This document shows, piece by piece, positions 1 through 6,490 of a stretch of 64,000 bases of DNA (its first letter is position 1; each line of letters opens with the position of its first letter). A model generated the notes under the pieces. That model saw only the letters and a list, made by a program, of their open reading frames with translations. It was not told the DNA's origin and searched no databases. The stretch is taken from the NCBI GenBank assembly GCA_963777285.1, contig CAVZPR010000001.1, positions 1-64,000 on the forward strand. Reading direction: 5' to 3'. The translations under genes were made by a program, and so were the position numbers. This DNA is from JAFARE01 sp963777285. Lineage in GTDB: Bacteria > Chloroflexota > Dormibacteria > Aeolococcales > Aeolococcaceae.

Positions 1-273
1 CGCGATATCACCGTTAGTCGAGTCGGTGCTTGGTTCGTGGTCCGCAGTGCGGACGATTGGCTGGGGGATCACTGGGAGGAGAGCTTCAACCGGATAACCC
101 CCTTCCCTGCGGCTGGTCAGAACGTGATGAGGGTTGAAGTTCTTGCGACAGCTTTTGCTGACAAGGCTGCCACGGCTTGGCGCGGCGATATCAGGGTGAT
201 CAAGGGCGATTTGGATGAAGACATGCAAGCGGTTCTTCGAGAAGAGCGGGGACGCGCGGTTGCCTTCGCTTGA
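1..273 (+). CDS. 3' end of an unrecognised protein, open at the window edge
   Basis: The frame is open from base 1 and closes at tandem TGA codons (271-276), giving at least 90 residues. A GTG at 37 could be an internal start, but the residues before it read equally well as protein. The visible part is soluble, mixed alpha/beta in character and acidic near its end. I recognise no family. It is followed in the same direction by two further small ORFs, which is the usual look of polymorphic toxin/immunity debris, but nothing in the sequence proves that. Confidence 0.45.
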   Translation, partial: RDITVSRVGAWFVVRSADDWLGDHWEESFNRITPFPAAGQNVMRVEVLATAFADKAATAWRGDIRVIKGDLDEDMQAVLREERGRAVAFA

Positions 274-306
274 TGAGTTGCCACAGATACGGCTGGCGGC
301 ACGTCG

Positions 307-624
307 GTGTTCCGCACGGCGCCGCTTGGGCAAGGGGACTCGGAGCTCGAGAGTGGGCTGAATCCTGCAAACCACATGGAGGGCGATCAGAGCGCCTATG
401 TGGGCGACGAGAGCGCCGCGCGCACCCTGGCTGATCCGCGAATCGGCCCATACGAGAACTGGTACACGCGCTTCGACATGCACCCTGACTTCGAGTCCGA
501 GTTCGCGCCGTATAGGTCGTCATATCCAGAGGGAGGGCCAGACAGCTATCAGTACCAGATCCCGGCCGATTTGATCCCGCGTTTCAATGACCTAACCCTT
601 GGCCGTACGGCGGTGCAGTGGTGA
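307..624 (+). CDS. Small acidic hypothetical protein
   Basis: 105 codons from a GTG; an ATG at 376 would give 82 residues and is equally possible. The middle is rich in Tyr, Asp, Glu and Pro, with no signal peptide or membrane segment. It overlaps the next gene by 7 bases, which suggests co-translation. Product not recognised. A C-terminal fragment of a secreted polymorphic toxin is conceivable from composition and neighbours only. Confidence 0.4.
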   Translation: MFRTAPLGQGDSELESGLNPANHMEGDQSAYVGDESAARTLADPRIGPYENWYTRFDMHPDFESEFAPYRSSYPEGGPDSYQYQIPADLIPRFNDLTLGRTAVQW

Positions 625-908
625 CAGGGCCGGAATCCGTCGCCAAGGCAATGGCTGCGGGGCAGCGTGTTTGCGGAGTTGTGGTCGAGCGTCACCGCTG
701 GGGACTTGTGGTGGATGTAACCGAGCTGGGGATATCGGCATTCGTCGACGCATCGGTAGTGAGCGACGAGCAGACCGGACCCAACCTTGAGGGATACCCT
801 CTAATCGGAGAGACCGTGTGTGGCGTGTCGCTGGGTATGCACGCGGGCCAGTGGCGAGTTAGCCTCAGGAGCCAGCAGTCCACTCCGGGCGCAACGGAGT
901 CCTCCTAG
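618..908 (+). CDS. Small S1/OB-like domain protein
   Basis: 96 residues from a GTG that overlaps the upstream stop. The pattern of short beta strands (a G-x-V-x-G-x-V start, a central GLVVDV strand, then AFVDAS and a closing WRVSLR strand) resembles an S1-type OB fold, as found in RNA-binding proteins and some small immunity proteins. This is a fold-level impression. Coupling to the preceding ORF suggests that the two work together. Confidence 0.45.
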   Translation: MVTGPESVAKAMAAGQRVCGVVVERHRWGLVVDVTELGISAFVDASVVSDEQTGPNLEGYPLIGETVCGVSLGMHAGQWRVSLRSQQSTPGATESS

Positions 909-911
909 GCC

Positions 912-1319
912 ATGTGTGCGACCCGGTGGGCCGCGCTACGACGGTTCCTAATCGGCTTTCTGCTCGCGATCGTCGCCGGCTTTGCTACCGCTTCGGTGTC
1001 GAGGGCTGAGAGCTTCCCGGTCGGCGACCTCGGTGTCCAGGCACCATCTCCCGCCGTCCTGCATTGGCACTACGACGCGAGCCCACATTTTCTTTCTGAA
1101 GCGGAGTCTCTGACGGTGGCTGCGATCTCGGCCGGTGGAGGCCAAGCCAGCGAGATTGGTTTGCAGTGGGCCGACGCGTCTCCGAGCCAGAATTCAGACG
1201 CCACAGATGCTACGGCGGGCGCAATAAACGCCTGTCCGGCCCCCCAAAAACTGGTCCAACACGAGTGTGGTGGCGGGCCACAATGTCAGGCCGGTTGGAG
1301 GGTAGCTGATGCCGCCTAA
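912..1319 (+). pseudogene. Secreted protein gene, 3' part replaced by IS sequence
   Basis: The N-terminus is a clear signal peptide: a basic start, a hydrophobic stretch at about residues 12-27 and an Ala-rich cleavage region. About 107 residues read as genuine protein. From position 1233 the frame runs into IS3-type terminal sequence, so the last 28 residues are IS-encoded and the natural C-terminus is lost. The start lies 3 bases after the upstream stop. Function unknown. Confidence 0.5.
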
Positions 1320-1484
1320 ACGTCACTCTGTGGAGCAGATCATCGCCAAGCTGCGGGAGATGGAGAAGCTCACCGGCCAGGGAATGCCGATCCCGATGGC
1401 CGCCAAGAAGCTGCTGTCCGGCCCCCCAAAAACTGGTCCAAAACGAATGTGGTGGCGGCCCATCAATGTCCGGCCAGTTGAAGG
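1233..1484 (+). mobile_element. IS3-family remnant: two directly repeated left ends
   Basis: A block of about 70 bp occurs at 1233-1307 and again at 1415-1484, 182 bases apart in the same orientation and nearly identical; both begin TGTCCGGCCCCCCAAAAACT. Between them lies the start of an orfA-like gene. The arrangement looks like one IS end inserted into, or recombined with, the orfA start of another copy of the same element, with the rest of the element deleted. No transposase catalytic domain remains. Confidence 0.6.
1309..1413 (+). pseudogene. IS3-family OrfA N-terminal fragment
   Basis: The first 35 codons read MPPKRHSVEQIIAKLREMEK and onward, the typical start of an IS3-group helix-turn-helix OrfA. 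The frame is interrupted at about 1413 by the second IS end and then runs meaninglessly to 1509. No OrfB/DDE domain follows, so the remnant is inactive. Confidence 0.6.
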
Positions 1485-1761
1485 TCCCGCCGCGAAGGAC
1501 GAGTACTGATCGCGATTTAAGAGATGCATCGATCGCCACTCGGTTGACGGTTGCGTCCGCCGCTTCATACACTTCCTTCTCAACATATCCACCGTGCTCC
1601 ATCGGTTTCCACCGAGTGCCGAGGCGTTGTCCAAATCGGGCCGAGGATTGCCCCAAACGAGATCAGGAGAAGGCGTCGTCGCGGGGAACGCCTTGGTAAG
1701 CCACCGTTTGGCTTCTGTGGCGTTCTGCCGGCGAGCTGCTCGGGCGAACAGCGTTCAGCAT
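1485..1761. other. Intergenic, no gene seen
   Basis: Lies between the IS remnant and tRNA-Thr. A minus-strand ORF crosses it (from 1605 or 1656) and runs into the IS ends. It may be the 5' part of another gene cut by the element, but I cannot support a product. Confidence 0.4.
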
Positions 1762-1836
1762 GCCCAAGTAGCTCAGTGGTAGAGCGCCTCCTTGGTAAGG
1801 AGAAGGTCGACGGTTCAATCCCGTCCTTGGGCTCCA
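1762..1836 (+). tRNA. tRNA-Thr(GGT)
   Basis: Full cloverleaf. The 7-bp acceptor stem pairs 1762-1768 with 1826-1832. The D-arm follows, then an anticodon loop TTGGTAA (anticodon GGT), a T-arm with the GGTTCAATC loop region, discriminator T and an encoded CCA at 1834-1836. It is the only intact tRNA gene in the window and sits 60 bases upstream of a degenerate tRNA-like sequence. Confidence 0.95.
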
Positions 1837-1896
1837 CGCCCCACGCCGCCGTCGTCCGACGGCGCCAGCATACCGGGCATGCTAATGGCGCCAGCC

Positions 1897-1976
1897 GTCG
1901 GTGGTTAGGCTACTGGCCTGGAGGGGACCATGGGTAGCAGGTTCGAGTCCTGTCTCCCCGACTTCCGGTCAATCAT
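1897..1976 (+). repeat. Degenerate tRNA-like sequence ending in the repeat-family tRNA 3' arm
   Basis: Bases 1937-1962 match the T-arm and acceptor strand shared by the four full dispersed repeats (GCAGGTTCGAGTCCTGTCTC then CCCGA), and the following 14 bases keep the same GTCAAT.ATGG tail. Unlike those repeats, the upstream arm is absent. Bases 1897-1903 can instead pair with the acceptor strand at 6 of 7 positions. The unit is only 66 nt, too short for a normal tRNA, and I cannot draw an anticodon arm. Probably a decayed tRNA or attachment-site relic. Confidence 0.45.
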
Positions 1977-2259
1977 GGCTCAATCATTGCGCCTCATGAT
2001 TCTCGTCAGGCAGCGAAACGGCAACCGGATGGTCGGAAGCCTGCGTCCGACCTGACCTTAGCGATTCGAATCCTGTCTTCTAAGTGTTTCGGACAGGCAA
2101 TCTCGTCATTCGAACTTTGCGTCCCAATAGCAGGCTGGATCCACGATGCAGCGAGGGCGGGCCGTGTCCGATCCTCCGATCTTCTCCGCTAGTTCATGAC
2201 CGAAACGCGTCGGAGCCTGGCTGGGGCTGCGCTCCGACGCGTACGGACTCGCACGGCAA

Positions 2260-3084
2260 CTAGACGGCTGTCACCGCAACAACCGGGGAACCATCGTCCG
2301 CCCCCGGACGATGCATCGTGCCGGCGATGGTAGGAGAGGTTTGGAAACCCTTGAAGGTAAGCCACAGGCCTAGGAAAGCCTCCCATATGACCTCCGGAAC
2401 GGTCGCGATGTTCTGCAAAGCGGAGCCCCGGGGGATCACACCGAGCAGCACGGCGATCCCTGAAACGGCGAGAAGAGGACCCCCGATGACCCCAAACAGC
2501 GCCATGCGGCGGTTGACCAGACCGGACCGATACATAAGCCAGCCCAGCATTAGCCCAGTCCCGAGTCCGTCGACGAAGCCAGGACCTAGCAGGTATGTCC
2601 AGTTCCTAATGGCAATGAGTGCCTTGCCCACCGTGACCAGCGAAGCCGCATCCGTACCCGTGGCCCCCTGCCGCAACGTGGTGACCGCAAGGACGCTGAG
2701 GATGCCGACCAAGATGAAGGTGCACTCAACGAGACGAGCCGCGACGTAGCCGAGGGCGATGGCTTCGTTCTGCCGCTTGAGCAGCGGGAATAACCAGACG
2801 GCGCAACCGATGTTGGTGATGATGAGCAGCAACTCGAGGAACGCACCGAGGAACACGCGGGTATCGGCGCCGCCACCGATGATGTAGTGAGAATCGGTCA
2901 GCACAGGTCCGTATGCGAAAGCGCCTGCGATCGATGTGACGAAGGTGAGGATGAACAACACGCCCACGACGAAGGCGATTCTTCTTGTTGAGGCCGCCTG
3001 CGGCCCCACCACAGCCGTCTTCGTACTGAGATGGTTCTTAGTTACCTTCCCAGTAGGATCGGTAGCAGCGATCGTTGCGGTCAT
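2260..3084 (-). CDS. DUF4386 family membrane protein
   Basis: 274 residues from the ATG at 3084, chosen because AGGAGG lies 8 bases upstream on this strand; the longer open frame (to 3267) adds only poor-quality sequence. About seven hydrophobic segments, with family blocks such as GPVLTDSHYI, GCAVWLFPLLKRQNE and a WEAFLGLWL end. DUF4386 proteins are integral membrane proteins of unknown role. A close paralogue lies at 37842-38678. An inverted repeat at 3114-3135, just upstream, may be its operator. Confidence 0.8.
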   Translation of the reverse strand: MTATIAATDPTGKVTKNHLSTKTAVVGPQAASTRRIAFVVGVLFILTFVTSIAGAFAYGPVLTDSHYIIGGGADTRVFLGAFLELLLIITNIGCAVWLFPLLKRQNEAIALGYVAARLVECTFILVGILSVLAVTTLRQGATGTDAASLVTVGKALIAIRNWTYLLGPGFVDGLGTGLMLGWLMYRSGLVNRRMALFGVIGGPLLAVSGIAVLLGVIPRGSALQNIATVPEVIWEAFLGLWLTFKGFQTSPTIAGTMHRPGADDGSPVVAVTAV

Positions 3085-3113
3085 CGTCGTTCCTCCTTGC
3101 GTGGTGTGACTGT

Positions 3114-3135
3114 TGTGACCACCATCTCGGTCACA
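3114..3135 (-). promoter_or_regulatory. Inverted repeat upstream of the DUF4386 gene
   Basis: TGTGACC (3114-3120) and GGTCACA (3129-3135) form a perfect 7-bp inverted repeat with an 8-bp spacer, 30-51 bases upstream of the DUF4386 start. Placement fits a transcription-factor site. The GGTCACAGGAC edge resembles the redox-regulon motif near 42.86 kb, but the architecture differs. Confidence 0.35.
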
Positions 3136-3205
3136 GGACCAAACTTCGTTCCGGCGATGGAGTGACCACCGCCGCGGCCAACCCGGAGCATGTGTACTCA
3201 TGAGG

Positions 3206-3370
3206 TCAGGCGTCTGCGCGTGGGTTGTCCCGCCTGGCGTACCGGACGCTGGCGTCGATCCGGTCATTCAGTGCCCACTGCACTTCACAGGCCCAAACGG
3301 TCTCGATGAGCTCGGCGTATTGAGCGTCGAGTCCGGGGCTCGGCGGCTGGGAAGCAGGATTGAGGTTCAT
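3206..3370 (-). CDS. Small hypothetical protein
   Basis: 54 residues from the ATG at 3370, preceded by GGAG 8 bases upstream; the frame extends to 3427 without a better signal. Soluble and rich in Ala, Asp and Arg, with no recognisable domain. It lies upstream of, and in the same direction as, the DUF4386 gene. Existence is plausible rather than certain. Confidence 0.4.
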   Translation of the reverse strand: MNLNPASQPPSPGLDAQYAELIETVWACEVQWALNDRIDASVRYARRDNPRADA

Positions 3371-3442
3371 GACTGTTCTCCGTGTGGCGATTCCAATGCC
3401 GAATACGCTAGTCGTCGCCGAAGCCACTGAAATCCGCAGGAT

Positions 3443-3459
3443 TACGGATCCGGTACGTA
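3443..3459. promoter_or_regulatory. Imperfect palindrome shared with 6425-6441
   Basis: TACGGATCCGGTACGTA matches the site at 6425-6441 at 13 of 17 positions and shares the preceding CAGGAT. It sits 73-89 bases upstream of the small gene starting at 3370. This may be a shared operator in the segment controlled by the LuxR regulator at 6491. Confidence 0.3.
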
Positions 3460-3768
3460 GCGATCCAGCGCGCGAACCCGCTGACGAGGCGGTCAGTCAG
3501 CTTGTTCCCGAAGCTCGCCATGCCGCGCGCTCTCTAGCCGCGCGTTGGCGCTCCAACCCCTGTGAGGTTGGTAGATGAATCGCGGCGGTCGGGGTGAGAT
3601 GAACTGACGCCGACTCCCCAGGTCGGGCCCCGCTCCGGAGGCGGGCGCCGCCCCCGCGCTGGCACAGCCCGTTTACCGCCCTTGACCATCCCAGATCGAA
3701 AGCGCACCGTGGTCCCGTGCGCTGAACAGGTCTCCTAAACGGACCGCAGCGCGGGGGGCGGCCAGGAC
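3460..3768. other. Intergenic stretch without a supported gene
   Basis: No reading frame here has a ribosome-binding site and protein-like composition. A + strand ORF (3360-3578) is Arg-rich and unsupported. The frame leading into the fragment at 3769 is closed by a TAA at 3736. Confidence 0.4.
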
Positions 3769-3915
3769 GTGGGTCGGCGTCGCGATCGCCCGACCGAGTG
3801 GCTGCCTGCCGACGTCGTCATCGACGACGTTGGCCATGCTGCCTGGCAGGTGCTGTCGAGCGACGAACGCCAGCGGGTCAGTTCCCAGCTGCGGCGCAGC
3901 GCAGACATCCTATGA
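3769..3915 (+). pseudogene. C-terminal gene fragment coupled to the MFS gene
   Basis: A 48-codon frame from GTG 3769 reads as well-behaved protein in its second half (a WLPADVVIDD segment, then a helix ending in SADIL). It stops at TGA 3913-3915, overlapping the ATG of the MFS gene as ATGA. Such coupling suggests that the MFS gene was once the second gene of an operon whose first gene has been lost except for this tail. No identifiable domain. Confidence 0.25.
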
Positions 3916-5249
3916 GCACCCTAGTCAGCAGCACCGCCACCGCCCTCGATCCGCTCCCGACCGCCGTGCTGGACGGACTTGAGGCTGGGACCGCAGCCCA
4001 GGCTGCGCTCGAGTTCGAGTCACCCGCGACACATCGGGTCGGATGGCGTTTCATCTCGCTCTACACGCTGGCGTTCACGAGCACCAACCTGCTGTTCCTC
4101 GCGCCTGTGCTGGTCACGTTGGCGTTGAAGGTGACCTCGCTCGTGGGGATCAAACAGGCACCGGGCAGCTTGGCTCTAATCGCAGGGGTAGGCGCCCTGT
4201 TGGCCATGGTGGCGAATCCCTTCTTCGGCAGGATGAGTGACCGCACCTGGTCACAGCTGGGCATGCGACGTCCGTGGATGGTCATCGGTCTGGCAGGCGG
4301 TTCACTCGGCATTCTCATTGTTGCCTTGGCACCCAGCATCCCCGTGGTCCTGGGCGGATGGTGCATAGCCCAGGTGTTCTTCAACGCACTGCTCGCTGCC
4401 CAGGTGGCGGTGCTGCCGGACCAGATCCCGACCGCTCAGCGCGGCCTGATCTCAGGGGTCATGGGTGTCTGTCTGCCGATCGCGTCGGTGACCGCTACCC
4501 TCCTGGTCAAACTGTTCGCTGGCGACCGTCTCGCCATGTTTCTGGTCCCCTGCGCGATTGGCGGGTCCTTCATCCTGCTCTTCGCCTTCACGCTGAAGGA
4601 TCGTCGGCTTGCCAAGGCGGATAAGCCGGCGTGGTCGTTGCGGGAATTCGCCAGCACGTTCTACGTCAATCCGCGCAAGGGGCCCGACTTCGCCTGGGCC
4701 TTCGCCAGCCGCTTCCTGTTCGTGATGGCCTATGCCTTCCTGGCGACCTACCAGGCCTACTACCTGCTGGACAAGATCGGCACTGCCCTGGCCGATGTGC
4801 CACAACAGATATTCCTCGGCACGCTTGCCCAGTCGATCGTCCTCGTCGTAGCTTCCCTCATTGGCGGCCGGCTCTCCGATCGAACGGGTCGACGGAAGAT
4901 CTTCGTTTTCACCGCGTCGATCGTGTACGGCCTGGCGCTGTTCGTGATCGCCATCGCCAGCAACTTCAACGGTTTCCTGGTCGGCATGGCCATCAGCGGA
5001 CTGGGCTTCGGCATGTACGCTGCGGTCGACCTCGCGCTCGTGGTGGACGTGCTGCCGGCTAGAGACAGCGTGGCCAAGGATCTCGGCGTGTTCAACATGG
5101 CCGGCGCCCTTCCATTTTCTCTCGCGCCGGCGATCGCGCCCGCCATCCTGGCCATCGGCAGCGGCAGCTACGGCGTGCTGTACGCGGTCGCCGGGATCTG
5201 CGCCGTCATAGGAGCCGTCGCCATCCTGCCGGTAAAGCGTGTGCGATGA
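3912..5249 (+). CDS. Major facilitator superfamily transporter
   Basis: 445 residues from ATG 3912; the frame opens earlier but the N-terminal extension is Arg-rich shadow sequence. Twelve hydrophobic segments are expected. The MFS signature between the second and third helices is clear (FFGRMSDRTWSQLGMRRPWM), and its echo in the second half reads GGRLSDRTGRRK. The sequence resembles sugar-proton symporters of Actinobacteria. Substrate not determinable. No sugar-metabolism gene remains beside it. Confidence 0.85.
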   Translation: MSTLVSSTATALDPLPTAVLDGLEAGTAAQAALEFESPATHRVGWRFISLYTLAFTSTNLLFLAPVLVTLALKVTSLVGIKQAPGSLALIAGVGALLAMVANPFFGRMSDRTWSQLGMRRPWMVIGLAGGSLGILIVALAPSIPVVLGGWCIAQVFFNALLAAQVAVLPDQIPTAQRGLISGVMGVCLPIASVTATLLVKLFAGDRLAMFLVPCAIGGSFILLFAFTLKDRRLAKADKPAWSLREFASTFYVNPRKGPDFAWAFASRFLFVMAYAFLATYQAYYLLDKIGTALADVPQQIFLGTLAQSIVLVVASLIGGRLSDRTGRRKIFVFTASIVYGLALFVIAIASNFNGFLVGMAISGLGFGMYAAVDLALVVDVLPARDSVAKDLGVFNMAGALPFSLAPAIAPAILAIGSGSYGVLYAVAGICAVIGAVAILPVKRVR

Positions 5250-5375
5250 GCCCGAGCAGCTAGACGACGCGCAGCGCGCGGGCTACGGAAGGGACCACCA
5301 CAAGCGCGATCAGTGCGAACGGCACCCACCCGATCGACCGAGTCGACCGGGTGGGGCGAGCTGCCGCGAGGACGG

Positions 5376-6062
5376 TTACTTGGCACCGGCCAGGTCGAGC
5401 TGCGAGCTGACCGAGCTGAGCACTCGCCGAGCGGTTGGGGTGCGCTGCGCGCGCCAGAGGGAGAAGCCGAGGCCGACCAGGGCGACGCCGGTGGGAAACG
5501 CGAACAGCCTTTCGTACTGCGGCAACATGCCGGTCGCCACGGTTGCCATCGCGCCCACGGCGAGGAGGGCTGCCGCCCACCGGGCGAGGACGTTGGCGCG
5601 GAAGAGTGCGACGCCGAAGATGACGCCGCCGACCACGTAGGTGATCCCGTTGACGAGGATGGCTGTCTTGATGAGCCCGATGCCGCCGGTCACGGTGCCA
5701 TTGGTGGCCGCGGCGATAGCGTTGCTCACGTAGGCAGGCGAGCTATGGACGATGGAGGGGAGGACGAAGGCAGCGACGAATTCAATGCCGAGCATGGTGA
5801 GATAGCCCGTGGCAAACACCAGGTACCCCAGCAGGCCGAGCCGTCCGGTCTTCTTCACCTGCGCCAGGTAGATACCGGTGATGCCGGCGAGGGCCAGGGC
5901 GGCCATGAGCACCTTCAGGCTGTCGCGAACGACTGCATTGGGCGTGCCGATGTTGGTGGCGTCGAGGTGCGGGCTGCCGATCTGGACACCGATAAAGATG
6001 AGTCCCGCCAGGACGGCGGCAACACCGGTCGCCCTGAACAGGGTGGTCGGGGTGATGGTCAT
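5376..6062 (-). CDS. Small multi-pass membrane protein, DUF4386-like in layout
   Basis: 228 residues from ATG 6062, with AGGAG 8 bases upstream. About six transmembrane segments, beginning at residues 9-27 (TGVAAVLAGLIFIGVQIG), and a polar tail. The overall layout resembles the DUF4386 protein nearby, but sequence similarity is weak, so I give no family. It may be co-transcribed with the small gene upstream at 6378-6157. Confidence 0.65.
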   Translation of the reverse strand: MTITPTTLFRATGVAAVLAGLIFIGVQIGSPHLDATNIGTPNAVVRDSLKVLMAALALAGITGIYLAQVKKTGRLGLLGYLVFATGYLTMLGIEFVAAFVLPSIVHSSPAYVSNAIAAATNGTVTGGIGLIKTAILVNGITYVVGGVIFGVALFRANVLARWAAALLAVGAMATVATGMLPQYERLFAFPTGVALVGLGFSLWRAQRTPTARRVLSSVSSQLDLAGAK

Positions 6063-6156
6063 GTGGTTCTCCTTGTGTCGATAGGTGCACCTCTCGGGGA
6101 GGTGCTCTGGTGATAGATCGAGTTGATCGGGCCGAGGGAAGTGACTCAGCGTGTCG

Positions 6157-6378
6157 TCATGAACCACCTCCCTCAGGCGCCGGCGTTGCCGTGAAGTCGA
6201 TGACCTCGTACCCGGCGAAAGCCTCGAGCAGCGGCTGAAAACTGCCGTACACCAGACAGCGCAGCCGGAAGCCGTCGACCTCCACACCGGTGACACCCGA
6301 CGCCCGTGCGATCTGTCGCGCCGGAGGTCGCCCGACGAAGGTCACCTCGACCAGCCGGCTCTGTTGCTCTTCAGTCAT
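6157..6378 (-). CDS. Stand-alone ABC-ATPase C-terminal domain
   Basis: 73 residues from ATG 6378. The order VEVTFVG..., an Ala-rich turn, VTGVEVDGFRLRCLV, then LLEAFAGYEVIDFTA matches the C-terminal domain that follows the nucleotide-binding domain in ABC-2 type drug-export ATPases. No Walker motifs are present and no ATPase half lies next to it. Either a remnant or a freestanding domain. It is divergent from the LuxR gene, with a palindrome between them. Confidence 0.5.
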   Translation of the reverse strand: MTEEQQSRLVEVTFVGRPPARQIARASGVTGVEVDGFRLRCLVYGSFQPLLEAFAGYEVIDFTATPAPEGGGS

Positions 6379-6424
6379 GGCCGTCAGGCTGAGCCAGGAG
6401 GGCAACCGGCCGAATCGTCAGGAT

Positions 6425-6441
6425 TACGGATTCGATCCGTA
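6425..6441. promoter_or_regulatory. Perfect palindrome in a divergent promoter region
   Basis: TACGGAT-TCG-ATCCGTA, 7-bp arms with a 3-bp spacer, between the divergent genes starting at 6378 (-) and 6491 (+). A related copy lies at 3443-3459. Good candidate operator, possibly autoregulatory for the LuxR protein at 6491. Confidence 0.4.
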
Positions 6442-6490
6442 GTCGACGGGCATCAGCGCCGAGGAGGAGGGGGTACCTTCGTCCTTCACG

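Noticed and set aside
1210..1656. Minus-strand ORF spanning the IS3-type ends
   Set aside because: The part over the IS is antisense of the terminal repeats; the remaining 50 residues have no recognisable pattern.
1580..1837. Minus-strand ORF across tRNA-Thr
   Set aside because: Antisense of an intact tRNA gene; its MEPKDGIEPSTFSLP start is another tRNA-derived artefact.
2055..2090. Second T-arm-like stretch (GATTCGAATCCTGTCTTCTA)
   Set aside because: Resembles a tRNA T-arm, but no acceptor or other arm can be paired and it lacks the repeat-family flanks.
5313..6113. Long + strand ORF opposite the membrane-protein gene
   Set aside because: Shadow frame: polar and Gly/Asp/Glu-rich on the strand opposite a well-supported gene with a good ribosome site.
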